DNA of 11,150 nucleotides from SYIM01 sp041182885 (lineage in GTDB: Bacteria; Pseudomonadota; Gammaproteobacteria; Burkholderiales; Burkholderiaceae_E): assembly GCA_049423065.1 (NCBI GenBank), contig JBMSQB010000112.1, positions 1-11,150 on the forward strand, in the 5' to 3' direction. A program made the position numbers and the translations under genes. Below, one piece after another: positions 1-5,856 of this stretch. Under the pieces are notes generated by a model. The model was not told the DNA's origin. It did no database searches and saw nothing but the letters and a program-made list of their open reading frames with translations. Each line of letters opens with the position of its first letter. The stretch's first letter is position 1.

Positions 1-13
1 CCCCCCCCCCCCC
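1..13. other. Homopolymer run of 13 C at the window edge
   Basis: The first 13 bases are all C. On the minus strand they read as glycine codons at the end of the DUF1840 gene, directly after Met-Phe-Glu-Arg. Family members as I recall them continue here with a charged or hydrophobic tail, not polyglycine. The run may be a sequencing or contig-end artefact, or a real tract at which the reading frame is uncertain. Confidence 0.6.
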
Positions 14-347
14 GCTCGAACATTTCAATGAGCGGTTGGGCCCGGGCTTCGAGCGGGATCGCCGTGCCGGGACCGGCTTCCTCTGCGTCGTGTCCGCCAC
101 CCGCGGCTGGCGTTGGCAAGGCATCTGTGGCCCGCGCGCTGGCGTGCGCTGCCTCGCGCGCGGCCTCGCGTGCGTGCCGCTCGTCGGCGATGGCTGCGCG
201 CAAGCAAGCGATCGCCGCAGGCAGCTGATCGACCGTGATGATGCCCTGGGGACCGGCGGGCTTTCCGAGGATGCCGAGCATCCTTTCGGCCACTTTTTCC
301 ATCATCACGATGCTGCCTGTGGCGCGCGAACGGAATTCATAGATCAT
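1..347 (-). CDS. DUF1840 family protein, 3' end missing
   Basis: Small protein of unknown function, most likely cytoplasmic. I recognise it as DUF1840 from the opening MIYEFRSRATGSIVMM, the middle block around ILGKPAGPQGIITVDQLPAA (residues 26-45), and the late motif QPLIEMFER (about 104-112). The frame is open for 115 codons from an ATG at 347 to the window edge without a stop, so the C-terminus is missing. Residues about 50-100 are rich in Ala, Arg, His and Glu and look like a variable linker or helix between the two conserved ends. The ribosome site is weak (GGGAG about 8 bases before the ATG). The gene is divergent from the lipoprotein gene, with 45 bases between the two starts. Family assignment is fairly sure; its role is unknown. 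Confidence 0.75.
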   Translation of the reverse strand, partial: MIYEFRSRATGSIVMMEKVAERMLGILGKPAGPQGIITVDQLPAAIACLRAAIADERHAREAAREAAHASARATDALPTPAAGGGHDAEEAGPGTAIPLEARAQPLIEMFERGGG

Positions 348-392
348 GGCCCTGACTCCCTGGATGATGGAACAGCTTGATACCATTATCCG
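348..392. promoter_or_regulatory. Short divergent intergenic region between DUF1840 and lipoprotein genes
   Basis: These 45 bases must hold signals for both divergent genes. On the minus strand GATAAT (positions 390 to 385) matches the -10 consensus at five of six bases and would start transcription about 30 bases before the DUF1840 ATG. I see no convincing -35 at the right spacing. On the plus strand a 10-codon reading frame starts at 364 and ends in a TGA that overlaps the lipoprotein ATG (see findings). No clear ribosome site precedes the ATG at 393. Confidence 0.3.
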
Positions 393-1031
393 ATGAGTCT
401 GCCGTCCAGCCTGTTCCGGCGTACCGCCGGTCGCCGACGCGCGATCCGCGGTGTGTTGGGTTGGCTGGTTCTGGCTGGCCTCGTCGCCGCGTGTTCGCCC
501 GAATTCAACTGGCGTGAAACCCGAAGCCCCGAGCAGGGCTTTTCGGTGCTCCTGCCTGCCCGCCCTGCGTCCATGAGCCGCGAGATTGATCTCGATGGAC
601 TCAGGGTCGACATGACCATGACCGGCGCGCGCGTGGACCGCGCCCTGTTCACGGTGGGCGCGATTCGGCTCGAGGCCCGGGCGGCCGATCGTGCGGCCGA
701 TCGTGCGGCCGATCCTGCTGCCGATCTGGCCGCCACCCATGCGAAGGCGCTGTCGGCCATGCGGGTCGCGATGTTGCGCAACCTGGGCGCGGAGCCGCAG
801 CCCGGCGTTCCGATCCGCGTGGGGCTTCTCGACCTCTCTGGCACCGCCAAGGGTGCGGTGGATGCCATTTCGGTGGAAGCGCGCGGCCTGATGGCGGGCG
901 AGCCGGTGGTCATGCAGGCGGTGTTCGTCGCGTATCGGGAGCAGCTCTGGCAGGCGGTGGCGATTGTGGCGCCCGCGCAAGTGTCGCAGGCGCGCACGAT
1001 GCTCGATTCGTTCCGGCTGCTGGTTCCGTGA
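393..1031 (+). CDS. Predicted lipoprotein, function unknown
   Basis: A 212-residue protein that I do not recognise by name. The N-terminus is basic (RRTAGRRRAIR, residues 9-19), then hydrophobic (21-33), and ends in the lipobox LVAAC with the acceptor Cys at residue 34. It should therefore be exported, lipidated and membrane anchored. The residue after Cys is Ser, which by the E. coli rule favours the outer membrane. The mature part opens with SPEQGFSVLLPARP and has alternating beta-type segments and a C-terminal block ending in MLDSFRLLVP. Small periplasmic proteins of this type are common in betaproteobacteria. Residues 97-112 are a low-complexity Ala-Ala-Asp-Arg-type repeat from a 12-bp tandem repeat. 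The stop overlaps the GTG start of the MFS gene (GTGA), implying translational coupling. Confidence 0.7.
   Translation: MSLPSSLFRRTAGRRRAIRGVLGWLVLAGLVAACSPEFNWRETRSPEQGFSVLLPARPASMSREIDLDGLRVDMTMTGARVDRALFTVGAIRLEARAADRAADRAADPAADLAATHAKALSAMRVAMLRNLGAEPQPGVPIRVGLLDLSGTAKGAVDAISVEARGLMAGEPVVMQAVFVAYREQLWQAVAIVAPAQVSQARTMLDSFRLLVP
681..728 (+). repeat. 12-bp tandem repeat, four copies, in the lipoprotein gene
   Basis: The unit GCGGCCGATCGT occurs exactly at 681-692 and 693-704. It recurs with one change at 705-716 (GCGGCCGATCCT) and with more drift at 717-728 (GCTGCCGATCTG). Because 12 is a multiple of three, copy number can change without a frameshift. Each copy encodes Ala-Ala-Asp plus one further residue (Arg, Arg, Pro, Leu). 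Confidence 0.9.
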
Positions 1032-2278
1032 ACCGCGGCGCGTCCCAGCCGGTCGCTGAGGCCGGATTCGGCGTGTTTGCGCTCTTTGCCTCGGGCTATG
1101 TGCTGTCGTATGCGCTTCGCACCGTCAATGCGGTGATTGCGCCCGACCTGGTCGACCAGTTCGGTTTCAGCAACGCGCAGCTTGGCGCGCTTTCCAGCGC
1201 CTATTTCTTCAGCTTCATCGTGATGCAGTTGCCCTTGGGCGTCTGGCTCGACCGGTTTGGCTCGCGCGATACCGACTCGACGCTGCTTGCGATTGCGGCG
1301 CTCGGCTGCCTCATGTTTGCGCTTGCAACCGAGGCCTGGGTGCTGGGTCTTGCACGGGTGGTGATCGGCATTGGTGTGTCGGGCGCGCTGATGTCGGGGC
1401 TGCGCGCCTTCCGGTTTGCCTTTGCGCCGGAGCGTCAGCAGCGGCTCGCCGCCTGGATGCTTACGGCGGGTACGCTGGGCGCGCTCAGTTCAACCGTACC
1501 TGCGCAGCTCGCTTTGCCGGTCATTGGCTGGCGGGGGCTGTTCTTTCTCTGCGCGGGGCTGCTTGCGCTCGCGGCGGTGTGCCTGAGGGTGCGCCTGCCT
1601 GCCGAGCCGCGTCAGCCCGCCACGCCGCTTGCCGAGCAGTGGCGCGCTTACCTCGAGGTGTTTCGCGAGCGCTACTTCTGGCGCTTTGTCGTGCCGTCGG
1701 TCACGCTGCAGGCCACCTTCATCGCGATGCAGAGTCTCTGGGCCGGGCCATGGTTTACGCGGGTGCTCGGGATGTCGGCGGCGCAGAGCGCGCAGGCGCT
1801 TCTGGTGCTCAATGTGGTGTTGATGTTTGCCTACCTTCTGCTCGGCTGGGTGATGCCCAGGCTGGCTGCGCGCGGCTGGTCGACGCTTTCCGTGACGGTG
1901 GTTGGGTCGCTGCTCATGGTTGGCGCTCAGGCGGTGATCGTGCTGGCCGACGGCACCTGGGCGTGGCTCGCCTGGCTTCCGTTTGCGGTGGGCGTGACGG
2001 TGTTTACGCCGGTTCAGACGCATGTGAGCCTCACCTTTCGTGGTGCGCTGACCGGTCGCGCATTCAGCGCCTTCAACATGATGATTTTCGTGGGCATTTT
2101 CTTTACCCAGTGGCTGTTTGGCGTGCTCGTGGACGCGCTGGGCCGGCAACTGGGGCTCGAGGAGGCGCTCGCGTTTCGATGGGCGCTTGCCTGCTGGCTG
2201 GTGCTGCAGGTGCTTGCGCTTTCGGTGATGATCGGCTGGCGCGTGAAGCCGCCCGGTGGGCAGAGCGCGGCGGTGTGA
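1028..2278 (+). CDS. MFS transporter
   Basis: A 416-residue inner-membrane transporter of the major facilitator superfamily; substrate unknown. About twelve hydrophobic segments are visible, near residues 13-33, 50-72, 84-104, 106-128, 143-165, 168-187, 218-240, 256-276, 286-306, 312-332, 346-370 and 384-404. The central cytoplasmic loop runs from about 188 to 217. The loop between segments 2 and 3 carries GVWLDRFGSR (71-80), the MFS motif A form. The start is GTG at 1028, overlapping the lipoprotein stop by 4 bases, so the two are probably made from one message. No strong ribosome site precedes it, as expected for a coupled start. Its stop lies 4 bases from the comM stop on the other strand. 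The family is certain, but neither sequence nor neighbours tell the substrate. Confidence 0.9.
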   Translation: MNRGASQPVAEAGFGVFALFASGYVLSYALRTVNAVIAPDLVDQFGFSNAQLGALSSAYFFSFIVMQLPLGVWLDRFGSRDTDSTLLAIAALGCLMFALATEAWVLGLARVVIGIGVSGALMSGLRAFRFAFAPERQQRLAAWMLTAGTLGALSSTVPAQLALPVIGWRGLFFLCAGLLALAAVCLRVRLPAEPRQPATPLAEQWRAYLEVFRERYFWRFVVPSVTLQATFIAMQSLWAGPWFTRVLGMSAAQSAQALLVLNVVLMFAYLLLGWVMPRLAARGWSTLSVTVVGSLLMVGAQAVIVLADGTWAWLAWLPFAVGVTVFTPVQTHVSLTFRGALTGRAFSAFNMMIFVGIFFTQWLFGVLVDALGRQLGLEEALAFRWALACWLVLQVLALSVMIGWRVKPPGGQSAAV

Positions 2279-2282
2279 GCGC

Positions 2283-3791
2283 TCAGCCGGCCTCCCCGCT
2301 CAGTTCGAGGGGTGAACGGCGATAGCCGATGGCCTCGGCCAGATGATTGCGTTCGAGGACTTCGCTGCCAGCGAGGTCGGCAATGGTGCGGGCGACCCTG
2401 AGCGCGCGATGCACGCCGCGCGCCGACCAGCGCAGCCGCTGGCTTGCCGCCACGATCAGCGTCTCGGCCTCGGCGCCGAGCGCGCAGTGGCGCGCAACGC
2501 CTTGCGCATCGAGCCTTGCATTGGCGCAGCCCTGCCGACTGAGCTGGCGCGCCCAGGCGGCTTCCACCCGCGGGCGGATGGTGTCGCTCGCCTCGACGGG
2601 TGTGCGCTCGAGCAGATCGGTTTCACTCAGGCGCGCCACGGACAGCAGCAGATCGAGACGGTCGAGGAGCGGGCCGGAGACGCGGCGCTGATAGCGCAGG
2701 ACCTGCTCGGTGCTGCATCGGCAGCGCGGGTCGCCCAGATGACCGCAGCTGCAGGGGTTCATGGCGGCGATCAGCTGAAAGCGCGCCGGAAGATCGATGG
2801 AGCGGCTGGCGCGGGCGAGCGTGATGTGGCCGGTTTCGAGCGGCTCACGCAAGGCCTCCAGCACGGGACGCGAGAACTCGGGCAGTTCGTCCAGAAACAG
2901 CACGCCGTGATGCGCGAGGCTGATTTCGCCGGGCCGCGGACCAGGACCGCCGCCCACCAGCGCCGCTGCAGAGGCGCTGTGGTGCGGTGCGCGCATGGGG
3001 CGCCGGCCCCAGTGCGCGGCGTTGAAGTGCCCGGCGAGCGCCTGGACCGACGCGACCTCGAGCGCCTCGTCGCTTGACAGGGGCGGGAGGATGGAGGCGA
3101 GGCGCGAGGCGAGCATGGACTTGCCCGCGCCAGGCGGGCCGACCATCAGTGCAGAGTGGCCGCCGGCGGCGGCGATTTCAAGCGCCCGCCGGGCCTGGGC
3201 GTGGCCGCGGATGTCGCTGAAGTTCGCGCCCTGCCATTGCGCGGGCGGGGGCAGCTGGTGATCGACCCGTGCCAGAGGGGATGCGCCGAGCAGATGCAGG
3301 CACACCTCGCCCAGGTGGTTGGCTGCGAGGGCAGCAACCTCGGGGTAGACCGCGGCTTCGTCGGCGCTGGTTGCCGGGACCACCAGCCGACGGCCGGCTG
3401 CGCGGGCGGCGATCGCCATGGGGAGACTGCCGCGAATGGGGCGCAGTTCGCCAGTCAGGGAGAGTTCGCCGGCAAGCTCGAGCGCTTCGAGCGGCTCGAC
3501 CGGCAGCTGGCCGCTTGCCGCGAGCACGCCGATGGCGATCGGGAGATCAAACCGGCCGGAGTCTTTGGGAAGATCGGCCGGGGCGAGATTGACGGTGAGG
3601 CGGCGATTGGGAAAGTCGAAGCCGCGATGAACGAGCGCGGCACGCACCCGCTCGCGGCTTTCACGGACCGCAGCCTCCGGCAGACCCACGATGTGGAATG
3701 CGGGCAGGCCGCGCCCGACATGAACCTCGACCCGGACTTCTGGTGCGGAAAGACCGACGAGTGCGCGGGATCGAACGATGGCAAGCGACAT
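2283..3791 (-). CDS. comM: ComM/YifB family AAA+ ATPase (Mg-chelatase-like)
   Basis: A 502-residue ATPase of the ComM (YifB) family. Known members are hexameric branch-migration helicases that extend incoming DNA into the chromosome during natural transformation. The N-terminal ChlI/Lon-like domain (about 1-175) shows EVHVGRGLPAFHIVGLPE, NLAPADLPKDSGRFDLPIA and GELSLTGELRPIRG (108-121). The AAA+ domain has Walker A GPPGAGKS (218-225), Walker B GVLFLDELPEF (296-306), a sensor segment AAMNPCSCG (342-350) and SGPLLDRLDL (372-381). Cysteines 347, 349, 357 and 359 form the family's CxC...CxC cluster. The C-terminal Mg-chelatase lid ends near IGYRRSP. I chose the ATG at 3791 because family members begin MSLAIV-like; an upstream TTG at 3818 adds nine poorly conserved, Pro-rich residues. 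The protein looks intact. Confidence 0.95.
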   Translation of the reverse strand: MSLAIVRSRALVGLSAPEVRVEVHVGRGLPAFHIVGLPEAAVRESRERVRAALVHRGFDFPNRRLTVNLAPADLPKDSGRFDLPIAIGVLAASGQLPVEPLEALELAGELSLTGELRPIRGSLPMAIAARAAGRRLVVPATSADEAAVYPEVAALAANHLGEVCLHLLGASPLARVDHQLPPPAQWQGANFSDIRGHAQARRALEIAAAGGHSALMVGPPGAGKSMLASRLASILPPLSSDEALEVASVQALAGHFNAAHWGRRPMRAPHHSASAAALVGGGPGPRPGEISLAHHGVLFLDELPEFSRPVLEALREPLETGHITLARASRSIDLPARFQLIAAMNPCSCGHLGDPRCRCSTEQVLRYQRRVSGPLLDRLDLLLSVARLSETDLLERTPVEASDTIRPRVEAAWARQLSRQGCANARLDAQGVARHCALGAEAETLIVAASQRLRWSARGVHRALRVARTIADLAGSEVLERNHLAEAIGYRRSPLELSGEAG

Positions 3792-4093
3792 GGTGGGCGG
3801 GGGCGGCTGGCGGGACAACCAGAAGGCCCGATGGCGGAAAGGCCCGATGTTGCCCGGGGAGGCCGGCCGGATCGACGCCTGGCTCGGCCGACCGGCCAGG
3901 CCATTGGGATGAGAGAGCCGTCCTGCGCGAGGCGCGGTTGGCGCCCGCGGGACAGCCGGTGCGACAGCGGGGGGCTGGAGTCACCGCGCGGCGATCCGTG
4001 TCCGCGTTCGGGCGCATTTCGCGAAACCGGACGCTGCGCTTTGCGAGGGCGCCCTCCATACTTCGGGCTTCAACGAAACCGGAGTCTTTCCCC
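3792..4093. promoter_or_regulatory. 302-base divergent intergenic region, comM / NIPSNAP
   Basis: No recognisable protein is encoded here; open frames in it are GC-rich read-throughs with low-complexity Arg/Pro/Ala composition. It must carry the promoters of comM (leftward) and the NIPSNAP gene (rightward), but I find no -35/-10 pair with good spacing in either direction. Visible structure consists of an 11-bp direct repeat at 3823-3849 and an imperfect inverted repeat at 3878-3900, with arms CCTGGC and GCCAGG. There is also a usable ribosome site, GGAG at 4081-4084, nine bases before the ATG at 4094. Confidence 0.5.
3823..3849. repeat. 11-bp direct repeat upstream of comM
   Basis: AAGGCCCGATG occurs at 3823-3833 and again at 3839-3849, a 16-bp period, 32 to 58 bases upstream of the comM ATG. 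Both copies are exact. It could be a regulator site or a small duplication in the leader. Function is unknown. Confidence 0.8.
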
Positions 4094-4411
4094 ATGGCCA
4101 TTTATGAACTGCGCACCTACGAAGTTGTTCCCGGCAAGATGGCCGAGATCATGGAGCTTTATAAAAGCGAGGGCTGGGCGGCCATCAGCGGCCACCCGCC
4201 GAGGCTGCTCGGCTATTTCACCGGTGACGTGGGTGCGATCAACGAACTGATCCATCTCTGGAAATTCGAAGACGATGCCGATCGCCGCGCGTTCTGGACC
4301 GGCGTGTTCTCCGATCCCAAGTTCATGGCCTTTGCCAAAAAGGTTCGGCCGATGTTCGTTTCGCAACGAAACAAGCTGATGCTGCCGGCAGGCTGGGGGC
4401 CGCAGCCCTGA
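4094..4411 (+). CDS. NIPSNAP family protein
   Basis: A complete 105-residue protein of the NIPSNAP family, a ferredoxin-like alpha+beta fold that usually dimerises. Bacterial members have no settled reaction. Typical features are the opening MAIYELRTYEVVPGKMAEIM (1-20), the central HLWKFEDDADRRAFW (54-68), and a C-terminal part with FVSQRNKLMLPA (88-99). There is no signal peptide or membrane segment, so it should be cytoplasmic. The start is ATG at 4094, with GGAG nine bases upstream. A histidine-phosphatase gene follows 40 bases later on the same strand and may be co-transcribed. In the gene order I know, comM is usually close to ubiK, so this pair looks like an insertion specific to this lineage. 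Family assignment is strong; the job is unknown. Confidence 0.88.
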   Translation: MAIYELRTYEVVPGKMAEIMELYKSEGWAAISGHPPRLLGYFTGDVGAINELIHLWKFEDDADRRAFWTGVFSDPKFMAFAKKVRPMFVSQRNKLMLPAGWGPQP

Positions 4412-4451
4412 TGCGGCGCGCCGTCCTTCACCGGCCAGTCGGCGCGGCGCC

Positions 4452-5102
4452 ATGGCGCTCCTGATCGCGCGGCACGGAGAAACCGCGCTCAATGTCGCCG
4501 GCATTGTCCAGCCGGCCGATACCGCGCTTTCACCCCATGGCCTGCAGCAGGCCGATGCGCTCGGTGCGCGCCTCGCCCGGGAGTACCGGGTGACCGCAAT
4601 CGTGACGAGCGATCTGGCGCGTGCGCGCCAGACCGCCGAGCAGGTGGCGCGGCATCTGCAGCGGTCGGTCGACACCTCGCCCGACTGGCGCGAGCGCAAT
4701 TTCGGGGCGTTGCGGGGTCGTGCCTATGCCAGCCTCGATTTCAATCCGATCACGATGATCGAGGCGCCGCCCGAGGGCGAGTCGCTCGCGCAGTTCGAGG
4801 CGCGGGTGGCAGATGCCTGCGCAAGGCTCGCCGCGCGCGTCAGTCAATCCAGCCAGGCACCCGCCGATCGGCTGGCCGACCCGGGTGATGTGCTCCTGGT
4901 GACCCATGGCCTGGTGGTGCGCCGCCTGCTTGCGGCGCATATCGAAGGCGGGGCGGCAAGCGTTCGCGCCGGCCCGCCTGCCAACGCTTCGCTGGTCGTG
5001 GCCGAGGTCATCGACGGGCGGCTGCAACTTGCGCTGGGGCCCTGTACCGCCCACCTCGCGCGCTTGCCGCCGCAGGCGCGGGACGGCGTGATCGGGCTCT
5101 GA
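4452..5102 (+). CDS. Histidine phosphatase family protein
   Basis: A 216-residue member of the histidine phosphatase (phosphoglycerate-mutase-like) superfamily, branch 1, likely a cytoplasmic phosphatase. The catalytic signature is present near the N-terminus as RHGE, with nucleophile His8. Arg57 in SDLARARQTAE (53-63) is the expected phosphate-pocket residue. Glu81 in RERNFGALRG fits the acid position, and the second pocket His is His152 in LLVTHG (148-153). All expected catalytic residues are therefore present. The substrate cannot be told: relatives include alpha-ribazole phosphatase (CobC), GpmB-like proteins and broad phosphatases, and no cobalamin genes are nearby. No good ribosome site precedes the ATG at 4452, so coupling to the NIPSNAP gene 40 bases upstream is possible. 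Its stop lies 5 bases from the ubiK stop on the opposite strand. Confidence 0.88.
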   Translation: MALLIARHGETALNVAGIVQPADTALSPHGLQQADALGARLAREYRVTAIVTSDLARARQTAEQVARHLQRSVDTSPDWRERNFGALRGRAYASLDFNPITMIEAPPEGESLAQFEARVADACARLAARVSQSSQAPADRLADPGDVLLVTHGLVVRRLLAAHIEGGAASVRAGPPANASLVVAEVIDGRLQLALGPCTAHLARLPPQARDGVIGL

Positions 5103-5107
5103 GTCGC

Positions 5108-5527
5108 TTAACGGCCGCCCGCTGGCGGCAGCTGATAGGGGTTCGCGGGCGGGCTGGTGGCCGCGCCGGTGCCCGGGTGCGGCGCCTCGGGGTTGGACGG
5201 CGCGGGGGTGGGTGCGCCCGGGTGAGGCGCCGCTGCCGCGCTCACCGATACCGCGCTGACCGGCGTCGTGCCTGTTGCAGCCGTTGCTGCGCCTGCCGGG
5301 GCGTTACCCTGCAGATGTCGCTCCAGCGTCTCCAGTCGCGCCTGAAGGCGGGCCAGGCGTTCGCGCTCGACTTCGAACTCCTCGCGGGTGACGAGCTCAA
5401 GCTTCTGAAAGGTCTGCGCAAGGAGCGCCTTCAGGTTGCGCTCGAGGTCTGCGGCCGGGCTCGCGCGCAACAGCTCGGCGATCCGGACTTGCGCATCGGC
5501 AAGGAGTTGCTGAGCAGGGTTGACCAT
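5108..5527 (-). CDS. ubiK: UbiK-type ubiquinone biosynthesis accessory factor (BMFP domain) with long tail
   Basis: A 139-residue protein whose first 75 residues match the UbiK/YqiC (BMFP domain) family. In E. coli this factor helps the soluble Ubi complex and UbiJ in aerobic ubiquinone synthesis and also has membrane-fusogenic activity. The core has ARIAELLRASPA-like sequence at 12-25, then DLERNLKALLAQTFQKLELVTREEFEVE, and a coiled coil with Leu heptads (about 54-73). Residues 76-139 are a low-complexity Ala/Pro/Thr/Gly tail with APHPG twice (100-104 and 115-119), much longer than the E. coli protein (96 residues in all). I chose the ATG at 5527 because GAGGAA lies about 8 bases before it; an upstream TTG at 5581 lacks such a site and adds unconserved residues. 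The family is secure, the tail unexplained. Confidence 0.85.
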   Translation of the reverse strand: MVNPAQQLLADAQVRIAELLRASPAADLERNLKALLAQTFQKLELVTREEFEVERERLARLQARLETLERHLQGNAPAGAATAATGTTPVSAVSVSAAAAPHPGAPTPAPSNPEAPHPGTGAATSPPANPYQLPPAGGR

Positions 5528-5571
5528 CGGCAGTTCCTCACAAGCAGGGCGGGCGCATGCTGGCCGCGGCT

Positions 5572-5606
5572 CGTGAATCAATCACGTGAGGAGTCAACAA
5601 CGTGAT
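5572..5606. repeat. Three CGTGA half-sites upstream of ubiK
   Basis: CGTGA at 5572-5576 and its complement TCACG at 5582-5586 form a palindrome with a 5-base spacer. The second arm also forms an exact 7-bp inverted repeat, ATCACGT (5581-5587) with ACGTGAT (5600-5606), across 12 bases. The cluster lies 45 to 79 bases before the ubiK ATG, where an operator would sit. No regulator is assigned. Confidence 0.55.
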
Positions 5607-5691
5607 GGTTCCGCAAGCCGTCGAGCAAAACGGGCCGCGAGTCTAGCACGCGAGGCCGCAGGCGGAGCTGTCCCTGAGCCAACCCGACCGG

Positions 5692-5708
5692 CGCCCCGAT
5701 TTGGTGCG
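5692..5708 (+). promoter_or_regulatory. Possible NtrC binding site
   Basis: CGCCCC, five bases, then GGTGCG resembles the NtrC consensus TGCACC-N5-GGTGCA at 9 of 12 defined positions. Its centre is about 126 bases upstream of the predicted sigma-54 start, a usual enhancer distance. The right half is good and the left half weak; in high-GC DNA a match of this quality can occur by chance. Confidence 0.3.
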
Positions 5709-5731
5709 CAACCGTGGCTGCCCGGCGCGGT

Positions 5732-5750
5732 CCGCCCCCTTTTGGGGCGG
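5732..5750. repeat. 7-bp hairpin in the torF upstream region
   Basis: CCGCCCC (5732-5738) and GGGGCGG (5744-5750) are exact inverted repeats around CTTTT. It lies about 76 to 94 bases before the predicted sigma-54 start. No T tract follows on either strand, so it is not a good terminator; it may be a DNA or RNA structural element. Confidence 0.5.
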
Positions 5751-5774
5751 GGTGGTGGCTTGCGGGTCGCTTCC

Positions 5775-5789
5775 CGGCCTGCGAGGCCG
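5775..5789. repeat. 6-bp inverted repeat next to the sigma-54 promoter
   Basis: CGGCCT (5775-5780) and AGGCCG (5784-5789) flank GCG. The repeat ends 9 bases before the -24 element, so a protein bound here could affect promoter use. It may also be a chance GC palindrome. Confidence 0.45.
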
Positions 5790-5798
5790 AGGATTCGC

Positions 5799-5815
5799 TT
5801 GGCATGAGAAATGCA
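5799..5815 (+). promoter_or_regulatory. Sigma-54 (RpoN) promoter for torF-glnK-amtB
   Basis: TTGGCATGAGAAATGCA fits the -24/-12 consensus YTGGCACGRNNNTTGCW at all but two defined positions. GG at 5801-5802 and GC at 5813-5814 are separated by the required 10 bases. Transcription would start near 5826, giving a leader of about 31 bases that includes the porin ribosome site. Downstream glnK and amtB are classic RpoN/NtrC targets, which supports the call. Such promoters need an activator ATPase, here probably NtrC under nitrogen limitation. Confidence 0.85.
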
Positions 5816-5856
5816 GAGGGGCTCCCCCAATCCTCACAAAACCCGGGAGAACCCGA

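Larger units (their letters stand above)
5528..5856. promoter_or_regulatory. 329-base divergent control region, ubiK / torF-glnK-amtB
   Basis: This stretch has no recognisable coding region. From left to right it holds a cluster of CGTGA half-sites (5572-5606), a possible NtrC site (5692-5708), a hairpin over CCGCCCC (5732-5750), a second hairpin CGGCCT/AGGCCG (5775-5789), a sigma-54 promoter (5799-5815), and a ribosome site GGGAGA (5845-5850) six bases before the porin ATG. For leftward ubiK transcription, TTGACT on the minus strand (5598 to 5593) could be a -35, but no good -10 follows at normal spacing. Confidence 0.7.

Noticed and set aside
36..380. Plus-strand open frames over the first 380 bases
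   Set aside because: The minus-strand DUF1840 reading has conserved family motifs at both ends; the plus frames are low-complexity Ala/Arg shadows.
3878..3900. Inverted repeat CCTGGC...GCCAGG as a terminator or attachment site
   Set aside because: The stem is short with inner mismatches, lacks a T tract, and has no matching copy at the far side of the NIPSNAP-phosphatase pair.
3661..4101. Minus-strand 146-codon frame spanning the comM upstream gap
   Set aside because: It overlaps the conserved comM N-terminus in another frame, is Arg/Pro/Ala rich and resembles nothing; the gap is better read as non-coding.
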